From NCBI GenBank assembly GCA_028707415.1, contig JAQWBC010000058.1:1-6604 (forward strand): a stretch of 6,604 nt of DNA, given 5' to 3'. Position 1 is the stretch's first letter, and every line of letters begins with the position of its first letter. This DNA comes from Candidatus Izemoplasmatales bacterium (lineage in GTDB: Bacteria; Bacillota_I; Bacilli_A; Izemoplasmatales; Hujiaoplasmataceae). A program made the position numbers and the translations under genes. Below, one piece after another: positions 4,998-6,604 of the stretch. The notes under the pieces are model-generated. The model ran no database searches and was not told the origin of the DNA. It saw only the letters and a program-made list of their open reading frames with translations.

Positions 4998-5903
4998 ATG
5001 GAGAAAAAAAATAACCTAAGGGCGTGGCTTTATCTGGCGCCATTGCTCATCCTAATGGCGGTTTTCACTTTTTATCCTTTGATTAACGCTTTCATCGTCT
5101 CTTCTTATAAGGGCTATTTGCCTTTAAGCGGAACTGCCGATGGAATTGACCTTTTTTACAATTATGGGGTAATCCTCAAAAATCCCCTCTTCAAAAAAGC
5201 GATTATCAACACCTTCATCATCGCCGGCGTGTCGGTACCGGTTTCGATTTTTTTATCTTTATTAATTGCGGTATCTCTAAAATCGATACCCAAGCTCAAA
5301 GGTCTCTTTCAAACCATCTATTTTCTTCCATATGTGACAAATACTATCGCGATTGGCATGGCATTTGCCTTCATGTTTCACGAGGATTATGGGGTTATCA
5401 ACTTGATTCTCGGCTGGTTTGGGGTGAGCCCTGTTAATTGGTTGGGCGGAACCGCCACTTACGCCGCCCAAATGATTGCCCTATTAATTTTAACCATTTG
5501 GAATGGACTAGCATTTAAAATCTTGGTATTCACCAGCGGTTTAGAAAATATTGATAAGCAATATTACGATGCAGCGAAAATCGATTCCGCATCGAAATGG
5601 ACTGTTTTCAAACGAATTACGGTTCCGTTGTTATCACCACTCATTTTATATATTTCCATTACTTCGGTAATTGGCGCATTGAAAGCATATAACTCAGTTG
5701 TCGGATTATTCGGCGATGTAAAACTGGGAGCGCAAAACAACTCGATGATTACCATCGTTGCCTTTGTTTACCAATATAAAGACGGATATACCGATAAAGG
5801 CTATATCAGTTATGCCGCCGCAGCATCAATCATTCTTTTCTTCATTACGGCTGTCATCTCCATTCTTCAGACAATCGTAAGTAAGAAAAGGGTCCACTAT
5901 TAG
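4998..5903 (+). CDS. Sugar ABC transporter permease, MalF/UgpA type
   Basis: This is the first of two membrane subunits forming the substrate channel of a CUT1 importer (BPD_transp_1 fold). The 301-residue protein has about six predicted membrane segments, near 10-34, 68-95, 104-127, 156-180, 213-232 and 272-294. The start resembles MalF/UgpA-type permeases (RAWLYLAPLL, then FTFYPLINAF). The EAA loop that docks onto the ATPase lies at about 189-212, YYDAAKIDSASKW...RITVPLL; the usually conserved glycine after Asp is Ser (S197), a mild deviation. It lacks the long extra periplasmic domain of enterobacterial MalF, as is usual in Bacillota. ATG 4998 is used with AGGT at 4987-4990, which overlaps the TAG stop of the ATPase gene. 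It is followed seven to thirteen bases later by the second permease, depending on the start chosen there. The substrate is unknown. Confidence 0.95.
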   Translation: MEKKNNLRAWLYLAPLLILMAVFTFYPLINAFIVSSYKGYLPLSGTADGIDLFYNYGVILKNPLFKKAIINTFIIAGVSVPVSIFLSLLIAVSLKSIPKLKGLFQTIYFLPYVTNTIAIGMAFAFMFHEDYGVINLILGWFGVSPVNWLGGTATYAAQMIALLILTIWNGLAFKILVFTSGLENIDKQYYDAAKIDSASKWTVFKRITVPLLSPLILYISITSVIGALKAYNSVVGLFGDVKLGAQNNSMITIVAFVYQYKDGYTDKGYISYAAAASIILFFITAVISILQTIVSKKRVHY

Positions 5904-5911
5904 GGGGTGAT
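5902..5911 (+). promoter_or_regulatory. Strong ribosome site that decides the start of the second permease
   Basis: AGGGGGTGAT differs by one base from AGGAGGTGAT, the full complement of the 16S rRNA 3' end, and overlaps the TAG of the first permease gene. The core AGGGGG (5902-5907) is two bases from ATG 5910 but eight from TTG 5916. The TTG is therefore the better start, even though ATG is the stronger codon. Confidence 0.6.
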
Positions 5912-5915
5912 GACT

Positions 5916-6604
5916 TTGGCAGATATCTATGTAACCAATGTAAGAACTTATAAAGCCAAGAAAATTCTCTCTAATATTTTACTCTATGCTTTTCTTGCGA
6001 TTATCGCAATCATCATTTTGTTACCCTTCTACTGGATGATTCTCACATCATTAAAGTCATCGGGTCAAATCGAACAAATTCCGCCGATTTTGTTTATGTC
6101 ACCGTCGGATTGGAAGATTACCAATTATACCGATTTGTTTGTTTTGGTTCAATCGGGACAACGGGCGGGAGAACCATTATTTCCATTCTTTACGTATATG
6201 AAGAACACCGTTGTTGTTTCAATAATAACGACTGCTGGAACAACGATTACAACCATCTTAGCTGCTTTTGCTTTTGCTAGGTTGAATTTTAAGGGCCGAG
6301 ATATATTATTTGCGATTCTTTTAGGAACCATGATGGTCCCTGGCGAAATTTTTATTCTCACTAATTTCGTTACCGTTTATAAACTCGGATGGTATAGCAT
6401 TCTCGATCAGTCATATTTAGATGTGGTTTTAGCAATGACGATTCCATTCATGACCAGTGTCTTCTATATTTTCTATTTGCGGCAAACCTTTAAGCAAATT
6501 CCCAATGAATTATATTATGCCGCCAAAGTTGATGGAACGACGGATTTTAAGTACCTTTTGAAAGTCATGATTCCAATTGCGATGCCAACAATAATCACGA
6601 TTAT
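5916..6604 (+). CDS. Sugar ABC transporter permease, MalG/UgpE type (3' end outside window)
   Basis: This is the second channel subunit, pairing with the product of 4998-5903. The frame is open to the right edge, giving 229 complete codons plus two bases; full-length relatives have about 270-300 residues, so roughly 50-70 residues are missing. Membrane segments are visible near 20-38 (ending LLPFYWMILTSLK, typical for this subunit), 97-120, 130-152 and 170-187. The EAA loop, ELYYAAKVDGTTDF (198-211) with the conserved glycine G207 followed by VMIPIAMP, is intact. The loop after the first segment (about 76-94, VLVQSGQRAGEPLF and onward) appears somewhat longer than usual in this family. TTG 5916 is chosen from the ribosome site spacing; ATG 5910 would add two residues. 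A solute-binding lipoprotein gene would be expected next to complete the importer, but is not in the window. Confidence 0.93.
   Translation, partial: MADIYVTNVRTYKAKKILSNILLYAFLAIIAIIILLPFYWMILTSLKSSGQIEQIPPILFMSPSDWKITNYTDLFVLVQSGQRAGEPLFPFFTYMKNTVVVSIITTAGTTITTILAAFAFARLNFKGRDILFAILLGTMMVPGEIFILTNFVTVYKLGWYSILDQSYLDVVLAMTIPFMTSVFYIFYLRQTFKQIPNELYYAAKVDGTTDFKYLLKVMIPIAMPTIITI

Overview
The window comes from the chromosome of a low-GC Bacillota-type bacterium (roughly 40% GC by eye). The evidence is AT-rich DNA, strong purine Shine-Dalgarno (SD) sites close to AGGAGGTGAT, GTG and TTG starts, and a dnaX-ybaB-recR cluster in the order known from Bacillus subtilis. TGA is used as a stop (the end of ybaB overlaps the start of recR) and tryptophan is encoded by TGG, so the genetic code is standard. 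This argues against Mycoplasma or Spiroplasma, but not against Acholeplasma-like or other early-branching Bacilli lineages. All supported genes lie on the + strand.

Layout: (1) Bases 1-377 hold the 3' end of an unrecognised protein with one hydrophobic segment. (2) Bases 378-550 are an AT-rich intergenic leader with a weak promoter candidate and a 12-bp palindrome. (3) Bases 551-3323 hold dnaX (clamp-loader tau subunit), ybaB (nucleoid-associated protein) and recR (recombination mediator), tightly packed as one operon for replication and repair. (4) A well-formed extended -10 promoter at about 3344-3370 drives a 104-residue membrane protein of unknown function (3427-3741), closed by a clear intrinsic terminator. 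(5) A second extended -10 promoter with a 10-bp palindrome at its predicted transcription start leads a CUT1-family sugar ABC importer: a MalK/MsmX-type ATPase (3909-4988), a first permease (4998-5903) and a second permease (5916 to the right edge, incomplete).

How the parts work together: DnaX, YbaB and RecR belong to genome maintenance and probably share one message. The importer is a separate unit. The ATPase dimer would power a heterodimeric membrane channel made by the two permeases, fed by a solute-binding lipoprotein that is not in the window. The operator-like palindrome suggests local repression of LacI/GalR type, but no regulator gene is visible.

No wholly new biological system is evident. 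The points most worth a second look are an A6G slippery tract followed by a hairpin and an immediate -1 stop at the tau/gamma boundary of dnaX, the unknown small membrane protein after recR, and the operator and promoter motifs in front of the small gene and the importer.
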